The notes: a model not told the origin generated them from the sequence alone. Shown: positions 24,269 through 32,434, counted from the stretch's first letter. The stretch: 38,199 bases of DNA from DAOTYH01 sp034435015 (GCA_034435015.1 DAOTYH010000102.1:1-38199), one strand, 5' to 3'. Made by a program: numbers and translations.

Positions 24269-25294
24269 ATGCGAAAAGAGGTTATCCTGATCACCGGCGC
24301 GGCAGGCGAGATGGGGCAGGCACTCATCATGCGGCTGGCCGAAGAGGGGAGGACCAACATCCTGGCGCTGGATGTCAACCCCATCCCGGATGCCGTCAAG
24401 GCACGTTGTCAGACGGCCATCATGGGGGACATTCTGGATGAGAAGTTGATCGCCCGTCTGGTCAGCGAGTATGCCATCCCCCTGATCTTCCATTTAGCGG
24501 CCCTGCTCTCTACGCGGGCTGAGTTCACGCCGGAGGCCGCCCATCGGGTCAACGTGGACGGGACGCTGGCCCTGCTTCAGATGGCGGTCGAGCAGTCAAG
24601 CTGGCTGGGGCGGCCTGTGAAGTTCATGTTCCCCAGCTCGGTGGCCGCCTACGGCCTGCCCGATCTGGAGACCAAGGCGAAGGCAGGCGCTGTCCGGGAG
24701 TGGGAATGGAACATGCCTACTACCATGTACGGCTGTAACAAGCTCTATTGCGAACAGTTGGGGCGCTACTATGCCCGCCACTACCGCCAGCTTGCCGCTG
24801 ATCCTCAGCATCACGGCGTGGATTTCCGCTCGATCCGCTTCCCCGGCCTGATCAGTGCCTTCACCGTCCCGACCGGCGGCACGAGCGACTATGGTCCGGA
24901 GATGCTCCATCATGCCGCGCAGGGCAAGCCCTATGCCTGCTTCGTGCGGGAGGATACGCGCATGCCCTTTATGGCCATGCCGGATGCGATCAAAGCCCTG
25001 ATCGAGCTGGAACGCACCCCGCGTGAGAAGCTCTCTACGCTGGTCTATAATGTGACCAGCTTTAACCCATCGGCAGGCGAGATTCGGGACAGGGTGCTGA
25101 AAGCCTTCCCTCAGGCCGTCATCACCTTCCAGCCCGATCTGAAGCGGCAGGCCATTGTGGATAGCTGGCCGTTGGATCAGGATGACAGCCGCGCCCGCCG
25201 TGACTGGGGCTGGCAACCGGACTATGATCAGGAGCGTGCCTTTGAGGAATACCTGATCCCGAACATCAGCCGGCGGTACGCGCAGTCAACCTAG
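24269..25294 (+). CDS. L-threonine 3-dehydrogenase, SDR (epimerase-like) type
   Basis: A 341-aa extended SDR enzyme of the type that oxidises L-threonine to 2-amino-3-oxobutyrate with NAD. The NAD site is ITGAAGEMGQALIM and the catalytic residues are Ser in FPSSVAAYG and YxxxK in MYGCNKLYCEQ. The family-specific parts are IRFPGLISAFTVPTGGTSDY, followed by KPYACFVREDTRMPFMAMPD and YNVTSFNPSAGEI. These distinguish it from UDP-galactose epimerases. AGGAGG lies seven bases ahead of the ATG. No kbl (AMAcoA lyase) gene is adjacent. Confidence 0.88.
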   Translation: MRKEVILITGAAGEMGQALIMRLAEEGRTNILALDVNPIPDAVKARCQTAIMGDILDEKLIARLVSEYAIPLIFHLAALLSTRAEFTPEAAHRVNVDGTLALLQMAVEQSSWLGRPVKFMFPSSVAAYGLPDLETKAKAGAVREWEWNMPTTMYGCNKLYCEQLGRYYARHYRQLAADPQHHGVDFRSIRFPGLISAFTVPTGGTSDYGPEMLHHAAQGKPYACFVREDTRMPFMAMPDAIKALIELERTPREKLSTLVYNVTSFNPSAGEIRDRVLKAFPQAVITFQPDLKRQAIVDSWPLDQDDSRARRDWGWQPDYDQERAFEEYLIPNISRRYAQST

Positions 25295-25358
25295 CGTCAG
25301 CCGCCGCCCGCCTGAAAAATATAGACCTTCCCCCCTGCCGCTTCCCTTTGGGTGGTGG

Positions 25359-25364
25359 TACAAT
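25359..25364 (+). promoter_or_regulatory. Putative -10 element (TACAAT) of the PEP-binding gene
   Basis: GGTGGTACAATGCC lies 54 bases before the chosen ATG. No clear -35 box is visible. Confidence 0.4.
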
Positions 25365-25417
25365 GCCTTTTGTGTTTGACCCGTCCAGGGAGTGCATTCG
25401 CCAGAGGCAAGAGCAGT

Positions 25418-27757
25418 ATGAATCTTGATCCGCAGGACCTGCCCAAAGTGCTTCAGTTGTATCTGGAGATCAGCCAGTACCCTACCTTGGCTCCACGCAT
25501 CCGGCAACGGATGCGCGAAGAGATATTCAACCGGGGGGTGGTCACCCAGCAGGAGTTCGAGCAGGAAGTCCATGATAAGGCCATCCATTCGCAGGAACGG
25601 GAGGGGCTGGTCAACCCTTTTGAACAGGAGCCGCCGGAGGTCTGGCAGGCCCGCACTGAGCAGATTCGCAACCACTTGACGGACTTCTACTTTGCCTACA
25701 ACCTGCCCCATGACCTGTTCAAGCAGATCGTGCAGGAGGTGGTCTCCCAGCGTGCGCCTAACCACGAAGTCATCTTGACCTTCAACCCGGAGCTGGCTCC
25801 ATGGGACCTGCTGTTTGCACAGGGCGAGGCTTACGAGAACTACCCGCCGGAGAAACGCGCCCAAATTCAGCATCACCTGCGCGAGATCATCGTGGTGCTG
25901 ATCAAGTCCATGATCTCCGATCAGTTGGCCTTCGTGCGGGTAGCCCGCGAGTATTTCACCGTCAAAGACCTCAAAGACATCAAGGAGCACCGCATCGGGC
26001 GCGGCAAGATCGGCGGCAAGGCGGCTGGTATGCTGCTGGCCTACAAAATCCTCCAGCGGCATGGCCGGGCGCACGGCGTTGACACCGACCGCATTACCAT
26101 CCCGGCCTCCTACTTTCTGGGGTCGGATGTGTTCTACGACTTCCACTCTGAGAACGACCTGTTCCGCTTCATGAATCAGAAGTACAAGAGGCCGGAGCAA
26201 ATGAAGGCCGATTATCCGCTGGCCTACAATGCCTACCTCAACAGCAAACTGCCTGACTACGTTCAATGGCGGCTGAGCGAACTGCTGGAGGAGGTAGGCA
26301 AGTCGCCGCTGATCGTCCGCTCATCCAGCCTGCTGGAGGATAACTTTAACACCTCCTTTGCCGGCAAGTACGACAGCTTCTTCCTGCCCAATCAAGGGAC
26401 GCCGGAGGAGAACCTGCGTGCGCTCAACAACGCCATCGTGCGGGTGTATGCCAGCGTGATCCGGCCTGAGGCGCTGATCTACCGCGAGCAGATGGGCCTG
26501 ACCGACTACGATGAGCGGATGGCTGTGTTGATCCAGAGGGTGGAAGGCCAGCGCTATGGACGGTATTTCTTCCCTGCCCTGTCAGGAGTGGGCTTCAGCC
26601 ACAACCCCCACCGCTGGAATCGGCGTATCCGGCGCGAGGACGGCCTGCTGAGGATGGTGACCGGTTTGGGGACGCGGGCTGTGGACCGTGTCGCCAGCGA
26701 CTATCCGCGCATGGTGGCGCTCAGCCATCCTGCCCTGCGCCCGGAACGCCGGGCCAGCATGGTACGGCGCTACTCCCAGCGTCTGATGGATGTGATCGAT
26801 CTAGAAGAGAATGCCTTCAAGACCCTGCCGGTGAATGAAGTGCTGGATATCAATTATCCGGCGCTGGGCGCCATTGTCTCACTCGAACGGGACGGCTATG
26901 TCCTTCCGATGACTCACCGCCCGCTGACCCTCGACCCTGCTCAAATGGTGGTGACATTTGACCAGCTCCTTGAGCAGGAACAGTTCATCGGGCTGTTGCG
27001 CGGGATGTTGAGCACGTTGGAAGAAGCCTATGGGCGTCCGGTGGATATCGAGTACGCGGCTGAGGTGCTGAACGTCTATCCCAAAGTCCAGATCAGGCTG
27101 GCGCTTTTGCAGTGCCGTGCCCTCAGCCAGCGGCAGGCCGGCGAGCAGTGCGAAATAGACTTGAACGCCATTCCAGCACAGGATATTCTGTTCACGGCTG
27201 TTGAGCAGGTGCCCGACGGCTGTGTGGAGAACATCCGCTATATAGTCTATGTGGACCCGCGTGCCTACGCCCACATTCCGGAGCCGCATACCCGCCTTGA
27301 GATTGGTCAGGTAGTCGGGCGGCTGAATCAGGCGCTGGCAGGCGAGCGGTTTATCCTGATGGGGCCGGGGCGCTGGGGAACATCCAATATCCAGCTTGGC
27401 GTCAAAGTCAGCTATGCGGATATTTACAACACCAAAGTCCTGATCGAGGTGGCTTACACTGAGGAAGGCAGTACGCCGGAAGTCTCCTACGGGACGCACT
27501 TCTTCCAGGACCTTGTGGAGGCCAACATCTACCCGTTGCCGCTCTACCCGGATGACCCGGCCACCATCTATCGGGAGAGCTTCTTTAGCGATGCGCCCAA
27601 CATCTTGGCCGAACTGCTTCCGGCTGATGAGCGCTACATGCCCTATATCAAAGTCATTGACATTCCGGCAGTGACCGGGGGCCGCCTGCTGACGATTGCC
27701 ATGAACAGCGAGCAGGATAAAGCCGCCGGCTATCTGGTCAACGGCACAGCCGGCTGA
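25418..27757 (+). CDS. PEP/pyruvate-binding (PPDK N-terminal) ATP-grasp protein
   Basis: A protein of about 779 aa with a phosphoenolpyruvate synthase/PPDK N-terminal nucleotide-binding domain starting near residue 190: HRIGRGKIGGKAAGMLLA (Gly-rich loop), LIVRSSSLLEDNFNTSFAGKYDSFF and IQRVEGQRYGRYFFPALSG. The C-terminal third (from about 500) has ILMGPGRWGTSNIQLGVKVSYADI and is conserved in appearance. The 190-residue N-terminal region is helical. The swivelling phosphohistidine domain and the PEP-binding barrel of full PPDK are missing, so classical PPDK activity is unlikely. Its role is unknown. The ATG at 25418 was chosen because GAGGC and the -10 element precede it. Confidence 0.82.
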   Translation: MNLDPQDLPKVLQLYLEISQYPTLAPRIRQRMREEIFNRGVVTQQEFEQEVHDKAIHSQEREGLVNPFEQEPPEVWQARTEQIRNHLTDFYFAYNLPHDLFKQIVQEVVSQRAPNHEVILTFNPELAPWDLLFAQGEAYENYPPEKRAQIQHHLREIIVVLIKSMISDQLAFVRVAREYFTVKDLKDIKEHRIGRGKIGGKAAGMLLAYKILQRHGRAHGVDTDRITIPASYFLGSDVFYDFHSENDLFRFMNQKYKRPEQMKADYPLAYNAYLNSKLPDYVQWRLSELLEEVGKSPLIVRSSSLLEDNFNTSFAGKYDSFFLPNQGTPEENLRALNNAIVRVYASVIRPEALIYREQMGLTDYDERMAVLIQRVEGQRYGRYFFPALSGVGFSHNPHRWNRRIRREDGLLRMVTGLGTRAVDRVASDYPRMVALSHPALRPERRASMVRRYSQRLMDVIDLEENAFKTLPVNEVLDINYPALGAIVSLERDGYVLPMTHRPLTLDPAQMVVTFDQLLEQEQFIGLLRGMLSTLEEAYGRPVDIEYAAEVLNVYPKVQIRLALLQCRALSQRQAGEQCEIDLNAIPAQDILFTAVEQVPDGCVENIRYIVYVDPRAYAHIPEPHTRLEIGQVVGRLNQALAGERFILMGPGRWGTSNIQLGVKVSYADIYNTKVLIEVAYTEEGSTPEVSYGTHFFQDLVEANIYPLPLYPDDPATIYRESFFSDAPNILAELLPADERYMPYIKVIDIPAVTGGRLLTIAMNSEQDKAAGYLVNGTAG

Positions 27758-27791
27758 GGAACTGATTCACCCGTAGGAAAGGTCTGCATCT

Positions 27792-28079
27792 ATGCGTGTC
27801 TCGACCATCATCTCAATCGGCCTGCTGATTCTGGCGCTGGTCTTTGCTGTGCTGGGATTTCTCAACGCGCCCAACAGCGAAATCTCGCCGGCGGCCATCG
27901 CAACCTTTATGTTCACTTCGGCGGCGCTGTTCGGCATTCTCGCTGTGCGGGGGCTTCGGCGGCAGGAGACATGGCAGCGCTTTCTGGGGGTGGCCGCCGC
28001 GACTGCCGCGCTCTACATGGTAGCGATGGCCGTCTTGTTCTTTCAGGTGCTGAACTCGGTTGTGATGCCCTCGTTCTAG
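27792..28079 (+). CDS. Small three-helix membrane protein, unknown function
   Basis: A 95-aa protein with three hydrophobic helices: about 3-24 (IISIGLLILALVFAVLGFL), 35-52 (ATFMFTSAALFGILAVRG) and 66-92 (VAAATAALYMVAMAVLFFQVL). The loop after helix 2 is basic (RGLRRQETWQR), suggesting it faces the cytoplasm. AGGAAAGG lies nine bases before the ATG. It follows the PEP-binding gene by 34 bases, so the two are probably one operon. No family is recognised. Confidence 0.75.
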   Translation: MRVSTIISIGLLILALVFAVLGFLNAPNSEISPAAIATFMFTSAALFGILAVRGLRRQETWQRFLGVAAATAALYMVAMAVLFFQVLNSVVMPSF

Positions 28080-28110
28080 GTGAGGGGACGGTACGTGCCG
28101 CTCCCTCACC
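28079..28110. terminator. Shared hairpin spanning two convergent stop codons
   Basis: GGTGAGGG (28079-28086) and CCCTCACC (28103-28110) are a perfect inverted repeat. They overlap the last base of the membrane-protein stop codon on the plus strand and the SDR stop codon on the minus strand. No T-run follows on either strand, so it may be a weak bidirectional terminator. Confidence 0.45.
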
Positions 28111-28801
28111 AGGGCAGTTCCTGCCCGTCCCACTGAAGGAAGCGCCCGCTGTCTGCCGGCCTCAGGCCGTCTATGACGGCCAGCATCCCCCGCACCGATT
28201 CCGCCGGCTCAAGCGGCGCTCCTCTGCCGCCCATATCCGTCTTGACCCAGCCGGGGTGCAGGGTCACAACGACGATGCCGTCCCCTCTCAGGTCAAACGA
28301 CAGCAGGCGGGTGATCATATTCAGGGCCGCCTTGCTGGCCGAGTAGCCGTACTCACTGCCGCCGCGTTTGCGCCCAATTGACCCCATCTCGGATGACACG
28401 TTGGCGACCCGTGGGGCGTTCCCCTTCCTCAGCAGATCGAGAAACTCACGCACGACGACCAACGGCCCCACCGAGTTAACGCGGAAGACCTCCAGCATCT
28501 GGTTTGCATTAAAGGTGGTCAGCCCGTCCCTGCCCTTCCAGTAGATGCCTGCGTTGTTGATCAGCACATCCAGCCCGTCGGTCTGGGCGCGGACCGCCTT
28601 GCACGCATCGCGGATGGATTGCTCATCGGCGACATCCATCGCTGTCACCGTCAGGCGGTCAGGGCCGCCCAGCCCTCTGAGATGATCAGCCCGCTCCGGG
28701 TCGCGGCAGGCCGCAAAGACGCGGTCGCCGCGCCCAAGACACTGCCGTACCAGCTCCAGCCCGATCCCCCGATTGGCGCCCGTGATCAAGACTCGTCTCA
28801 T
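28106..28801 (-). CDS. Short-chain dehydrogenase (C-factor-like SDR)
   Basis: A 231-aa NAD(P)-dependent SDR. The cofactor loop is ITGANRGIGLELVRQ, followed by DVLINNAGIY (NNAG), the catalytic Ser in VANVSSEMGSI and YxxxK in YGYSASKAALNMI. LHPGWVKTDMGG is the typical PG motif after the active site. Its length and sequence match the C-factor/csgA-type SDRs of unknown substrate. The start is the ATG at 28801; a longer open frame upstream on this strand has no homologous look and overlaps the plus-strand lipoprotein gene. Confidence 0.85.
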   Translation of the reverse strand: MRRVLITGANRGIGLELVRQCLGRGDRVFAACRDPERADHLRGLGGPDRLTVTAMDVADEQSIRDACKAVRAQTDGLDVLINNAGIYWKGRDGLTTFNANQMLEVFRVNSVGPLVVVREFLDLLRKGNAPRVANVSSEMGSIGRKRGGSEYGYSASKAALNMITRLLSFDLRGDGIVVVTLHPGWVKTDMGGRGAPLEPAESVRGMLAVIDGLRPADSGRFLQWDGQELPW

Positions 28802-28904
28802 GTCTGCTCCTGTTTTCCCAGCAGAGGATGATGTTATCAGTCGGCTCCATTTTGCCTTGCTTTGGCTGACCTGCCAACCTTTTCGCCCCTTGCTGAGATC
28901 GGAG

Positions 28905-28910
28905 TACAAT
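28905..28910 (+). promoter_or_regulatory. Putative -10 element (TACAAT) of the PPC-like lipoprotein gene
   Basis: GGAGTACAATGCC lies 32 bases before the chosen ATG. The -35 region is weak. Confidence 0.4.
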
Positions 28911-28941
28911 GCCTCGTACCAAAGTAAAGGAAACCGAGACG

Positions 28942-30120
28942 ATGATCCCTGCCAAACTCTGCCGCTTTGCGGCCCTGCTGACGCTGATCCTGCCTGCCTG
29001 CACCGCTCCGACGCCGGCCCCTGCCGCGGGGACACCTCCCGCCCTGCCGGCCTCTGCTGTGCCGGTGATGCCCTCCCCGGCGGCCACGCCCCTGCCCTTT
29101 TTCGACGCCGGCGATGGTGAGCCGACCTCCCAAATCGAGATGCTCCCCCCGGAGGGCCGCGCGGACGGGGCGCTGGCAGGGGCAGGCGAGGCGCACAACT
29201 GGCTGTTCGCGGGGACAGCCGGGCAGGTCGTTGCGCTTCAGGCGGAGGGGCAGGGCGGCTGTGACCCGCGTCTGCGACTGCTCGATCCGGACGGCGTGCT
29301 GATTGGCGAGGACGACAACGGCCTGGACGGCACAGGGGCGCGGCTGATCGCGGCACTGCCCTCAGACGGGCTGTACACCGTCCGTGTGGACGCATGGACA
29401 GGCGGCGGCTACATCCTCACCCTGAGTGAGGCCGCCGGCCCTGTTTTCACCGGCGGGGACGGCAGGAGTACCACTGCCGTCTACTCCATCGCCGTCGGCG
29501 AGAGAGGGGAGGGCACGCGCTACGGTCTGCTGGGGGCCGACAACTGGCTGTTCGAGGGGCATGCCGGGCAGGGAGTGGTGATCCGGCTGGAGGCGTCCGG
29601 CGGGGGCATCCCGGAGGCTGTGCTGTTTGATCCGGCGGGGAATGTGACGGCGGGCGGTGAGCACCACACCATCGGGAATACAGCGGTGCTGGCGGTCACC
29701 CTCCCTGTGGACGGCCTCTATACGATCCGCGTCAGCCTGTGGCCGGAGGGGGCCTATGAGCTGTCTATTGAGCAAGCCCCCGGCCCGGTCTATACGGGCG
29801 GCGATTCCTTTGCCACGACAAGCATCGAGACACTGGCGGTCGGGCAGACCGCCGCCGGCGGGATCAACAGCGTCTTTCAGGCGCACAACTGGCTGTTTGA
29901 GGGGCGGGCCGGCCAGCCTGTCACCATCCGGGTGGACGGGCAGGGGCGCTGTGACCCGCGTGCCGCCTTGATCGGGCCGGACGGGCAGGTCATCGCGCAG
30001 GATGACGATAACGGCGGCGGGCGCAGTGCGCTGATCATGGCCAGCCTGCCCGTCAGCGGCGTGTATACCGTGCGGGTAGATGTGTGGGTCGAAGGAAGCT
30101 ACACCCTGTTGATCCGGTAA
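28942..30120 (+). CDS. Lipoprotein with three PPC-like beta-sandwich repeats
   Basis: A 392-aa lipoprotein with a lipobox at LPAC (C20) and a Pro/Ala-rich linker. Three repeats of about 110 residues follow, beginning at about residues 45, 165 and 280. Each has the theme HNWLFxGxAGQxVxI ... CDPRxxLxxPDG ... DDNGxG ... LPxxGxYTVRVDxW ... YxLxI. This resembles the bacterial pre-peptidase C-terminal (PPC) fold. The Asp-rich loop may bind calcium. The middle copy lacks the CDPR and DDN motifs. No catalytic domain is present. A ribosome-like AAGGAAA precedes the ATG. A closely similar gene follows. Confidence 0.82.
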   Translation: MIPAKLCRFAALLTLILPACTAPTPAPAAGTPPALPASAVPVMPSPAATPLPFFDAGDGEPTSQIEMLPPEGRADGALAGAGEAHNWLFAGTAGQVVALQAEGQGGCDPRLRLLDPDGVLIGEDDNGLDGTGARLIAALPSDGLYTVRVDAWTGGGYILTLSEAAGPVFTGGDGRSTTAVYSIAVGERGEGTRYGLLGADNWLFEGHAGQGVVIRLEASGGGIPEAVLFDPAGNVTAGGEHHTIGNTAVLAVTLPVDGLYTIRVSLWPEGAYELSIEQAPGPVYTGGDSFATTSIETLAVGQTAAGGINSVFQAHNWLFEGRAGQPVTIRVDGQGRCDPRAALIGPDGQVIAQDDDNGGGRSALIMASLPVSGVYTVRVDVWVEGSYTLLIR

Positions 30121-30152
30121 AAGGCCGGCTGGTATATCTCTATCTCTGTGAG

Positions 30153-30158
30153 TACAAT
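30153..30158 (+). promoter_or_regulatory. Putative -10 element (TACAAT) of the second PPC-like lipoprotein gene
   Basis: GTGAGTACAATGAGG lies 50 bases before the chosen ATG and about 30 bases after the previous gene's stop. Confidence 0.4.
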
Positions 30159-30207
30159 GAGGGGCGCATTGTCCGCTTCGTTCAATCATATCGGGAGGAT
30201 GGGTTTT

Positions 30208-30870
30208 ATGAAGAGTCACTCGCGCAGGTATTATGGGGGGATGGCTGTTGTTGGTATTTTGATGCTGGCGGCGCTGGCCTGCACGTGCGGGCCGTTGAGC
30301 GGGTTGACCGGCATTCAGGCGACGCTGGGGGCCGCTGGGGCGACCTTCGAGGCGGTGTCCACCCAAGTCCAAGAAGAGCTTCCGACGGCAGAGGCCGCCG
30401 CTACCCAGCTCTTTGGCCAGTTGACCCAAGAGGCTCCAGCCTTCAATGCTACCATGACCGCCGTGATGGCCACTGCGAATGCCGCAGGCCAGCCGCCGGT
30501 TGGTACCGGGCCGGGCGGTGCCCCGATCTACGACGGCGGTGACGGTTACACGACGACAGTCGTGCAGGAGATCGCGGTCGGGCAGACCTCCGCACCTACC
30601 GCCATCACCAGCCTGTTTGATGCCCACAACTGGCTGTTTCAGGGCACAGCGGGCCAGACCGTCACGATCCGTGTGTCGGGCCTGGGAGACTGCGACCCGC
30701 GTCTCAAGCTGATTGACCCGAACGGCAACATCATCGGCGAGGACGATGACAGCGGCGGCGGGACAAACGGCTACGATGCCCTGCTGACGGTCACCCTGCC
30801 TATGGATGGTATCTACACCGTCCGTGTGGACGTGTGGTCTACCGGGCAGTACACCGTCACGATTCAATAG
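30208..30870 (+). CDS. Lipoprotein with one PPC-like beta-sandwich domain
   Basis: A 220-aa lipoprotein. The signal peptide ends LAALAC, with C25 lipidated, then TCGP. An Ala/Thr/Gln-rich helical spacer covers about residues 30-105. One PPC-like domain follows (AHNWLFQGTAGQTVTIRVSG, CDPRLKLIDPNGNIIGEDDD, DGIYTVRVDVW). This domain is closest to the third repeat of the preceding lipoprotein, so the genes are paralogues. The ATG at 30208 has GGGAGG nine bases upstream; the ATG at 30199 is too close to that site. A terminator follows. Confidence 0.82.
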   Translation: MKSHSRRYYGGMAVVGILMLAALACTCGPLSGLTGIQATLGAAGATFEAVSTQVQEELPTAEAAATQLFGQLTQEAPAFNATMTAVMATANAAGQPPVGTGPGGAPIYDGGDGYTTTVVQEIAVGQTSAPTAITSLFDAHNWLFQGTAGQTVTIRVSGLGDCDPRLKLIDPNGNIIGEDDDSGGGTNGYDALLTVTLPMDGIYTVRVDVWSTGQYTVTIQ

Positions 30871-30895
30871 GGCTGGAAGGTCACAACGAGACAGG

Positions 30896-30936
30896 CAAGG
30901 GGGGCAGGCCGTGCGGTCTGCCCCCCTTGTGTTTTG
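30896..30936 (+). terminator. Rho-independent terminator after the second PPC-like lipoprotein
   Basis: CAAGGGGGGCAGGCC (30896-30910) pairs with GGTCTGCCCCCCTTG (30915-30929) with one G-T pair and a four-base loop, followed by TGTGTTTT. It isolates the cas operon from the upstream gene. Confidence 0.88.
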
Positions 30937-30951
30937 GTGCAAGGTTTGAAA

Positions 30952-30969
30952 ATCCGTAATTTTACGGAT
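30952..30969. promoter_or_regulatory. Perfect 18-bp palindrome upstream of the cas operon (putative operator)
   Basis: ATCCGTAA (30952-30959) and TTACGGAT (30962-30969) are perfect inverted halves around two T. It is AT-rich against the local background. A GATAAT -10-like box lies at 30991-30996, which would put the palindrome around the -35 region of a cas promoter. This is the position expected of a dimeric regulator. No T-run follows it, so it is not a terminator. Confidence 0.55.
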
Positions 30970-31037
30970 GCCTTCCCCTTGCCCCGCCCTGATAATAAGG
31001 ACAATGTTCACTGCTGTCACTGAAGGAAATAACAGCG

Positions 31038-32420
31038 ATGACTGCTGGATTCACAGGACACCCACTGATTGATGCCGGCCTGGCCGCTATGAAGGTGCTG
31101 GCCGGACGTTCTTCGCCCGACGAGCTGGGGCTGGATGACTACCAGCGCCTGGCTGACTGGCTGTTCAAAGAGCTGTACACGTCTTATGACGCCGAGAGCG
31201 GCTGGTATGCCCAGGGGCCTTTTAAGTCTTACTTGGTCTGGCTGTTCCCCAACTCCGTATGGACGACGCCGTCCGTCCCCAAAGAACCGGAGAAAGCCAC
31301 AGCCGCCCTCCGGGATTATGCCCAGGAAACCCTGTACGCCTTTGCCCAACCGGCTGACCCGCAGGCGGGGGTATGCAGTTTTTGCGGCAGTCCGTCAGTT
31401 GACCGGGCGCTCAGGACGAAAGTCCCCCTGTTGACGGGGAACTTCCCCAACTTCAGCCCAATGGGGACGGCTGGCGTGCCGATCTGCGGGAGATGCCTGC
31501 TGGCTGTCCATACCCTGCCGCTGGGCGGCATTGCTACAAAAGGGCGGCGGTTGATGATCGCCCACTCCAACGACGCCGGCCTGCTGATGCGGTTTGCCCG
31601 CCGGGCGGTAGATCACAATCTGAAGGCCATGCAGCAGGCCCGGCTGGCCGGCTGGCCGCAGATGCCCTACCCCCGTACCCGGCTGGTCGAACTGCTCCGG
31701 GAGATCGAACGCGCCGCCCCCGGCACCCTGCGCGGGACAGTGGCACTCTATCAGCTTACCAATGACAACCGCGGGGCCGATCTGGCTATCTACCGCCTGT
31801 TGTCGCCTGTGATCGCCTTCCTGCGCGAGGTGGAGCACCCCTACGAGCGGGAACGCCACGAAGCCTGGCTGTCTGTCATTCAGCGGGCATGGGTAGCCGA
31901 GAAGGGGAGCGATACCCTTGATGAGAGCATCAGCCGTAACAGGCTGTATGAAGACCTTTATTTACTGCCAGACCGTGCCGGGGAGTTCTTGAAGCGGTAC
32001 ATCCTTCCGGCGCGGAGCTGGTCACTGGCCGCCTGTTTTATCAGAAAGGTGATGGGAATGGAAGAAGAGCAACTTGCCCTGCTGTATGAACTTGGCTCAC
32101 GGTTTGCCGACTATGCCCGTGAGAAGCGTGCTTTCTATTATGACTTTGTCCGCTTGAACAGCTACTCCACATGGCGCAGGCGACTGCTCAGCGCCGCTGA
32201 CACGTGGTCGCGTCAGGGGAGGGTGCTCATCTCGGCAGAGGAGTTCGTGCAGGCCTTTGTAGCGCCGCGGCAGGCTGAGTTCTTCGACTGGAGGCTGGCC
32301 CGCGACATCGTGTCACTGCGCATGATGGAGGAGCTGGCCCGCGCCGGCCTGATCACGCCGGAGGACGAGGAGCTGATACCTGCCGAACTGGAAGAGCCAG
32401 AGGAAACAGACGAGAACTGA
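31038..32420 (+). CDS. cas8: Type I-B CRISPR Cascade large subunit Cas8 (Cst1, CXXC-CXXC)
   Basis: A 460-aa protein of the Cst1/Cas8a1-b1 type, the large subunit of the Tneap-subtype Cascade, which recognises the PAM. The two zinc-binding pairs of the CXXC_CXXC family are intact: C113/C116 in VCSFCG and C150/C153 in PICGRC. The N-terminal part (FTGHPLIDAGLAAMKVLAG) is also typical. The second half is helical (about 250-460) and ends in an acidic tail. GAAGGAA lies eight bases ahead of the ATG. It is the first gene of a four-gene operon with cas7, cas5 and cas3. The name Cas8 rests on family resemblance and context. Confidence 0.85.
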   Translation: MTAGFTGHPLIDAGLAAMKVLAGRSSPDELGLDDYQRLADWLFKELYTSYDAESGWYAQGPFKSYLVWLFPNSVWTTPSVPKEPEKATAALRDYAQETLYAFAQPADPQAGVCSFCGSPSVDRALRTKVPLLTGNFPNFSPMGTAGVPICGRCLLAVHTLPLGGIATKGRRLMIAHSNDAGLLMRFARRAVDHNLKAMQQARLAGWPQMPYPRTRLVELLREIERAAPGTLRGTVALYQLTNDNRGADLAIYRLLSPVIAFLREVEHPYERERHEAWLSVIQRAWVAEKGSDTLDESISRNRLYEDLYLLPDRAGEFLKRYILPARSWSLAACFIRKVMGMEEEQLALLYELGSRFADYAREKRAFYYDFVRLNSYSTWRRRLLSAADTWSRQGRVLISAEEFVQAFVAPRQAEFFDWRLARDIVSLRMMEELARAGLITPEDEELIPAELEEPEETDEN

Positions 32421-32434
32421 GAGGAGAGAACAAG

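Noticed and set aside
28802..29395. Upstream extension of the minus-strand SDR
   Set aside because: The extension is Arg/Pro-rich without family resemblance and overlaps the divergent lipoprotein gene. The SDR begins naturally with MRRVLITGANRG at 28801.
29362..31020. Open frame of 552 codons on the minus strand opposite the PPC-like lipoproteins
   Set aside because: Its repeats merely mirror the PPC repeats of the real genes, and it runs through a terminator and two promoters. No ribosome site or family is visible.
30871..31037. Possible CRISPR array or leader next to cas8
   Set aside because: Only a terminator and a single palindrome are present. No repeated units with regular spacing were found here or at 36538-36620.
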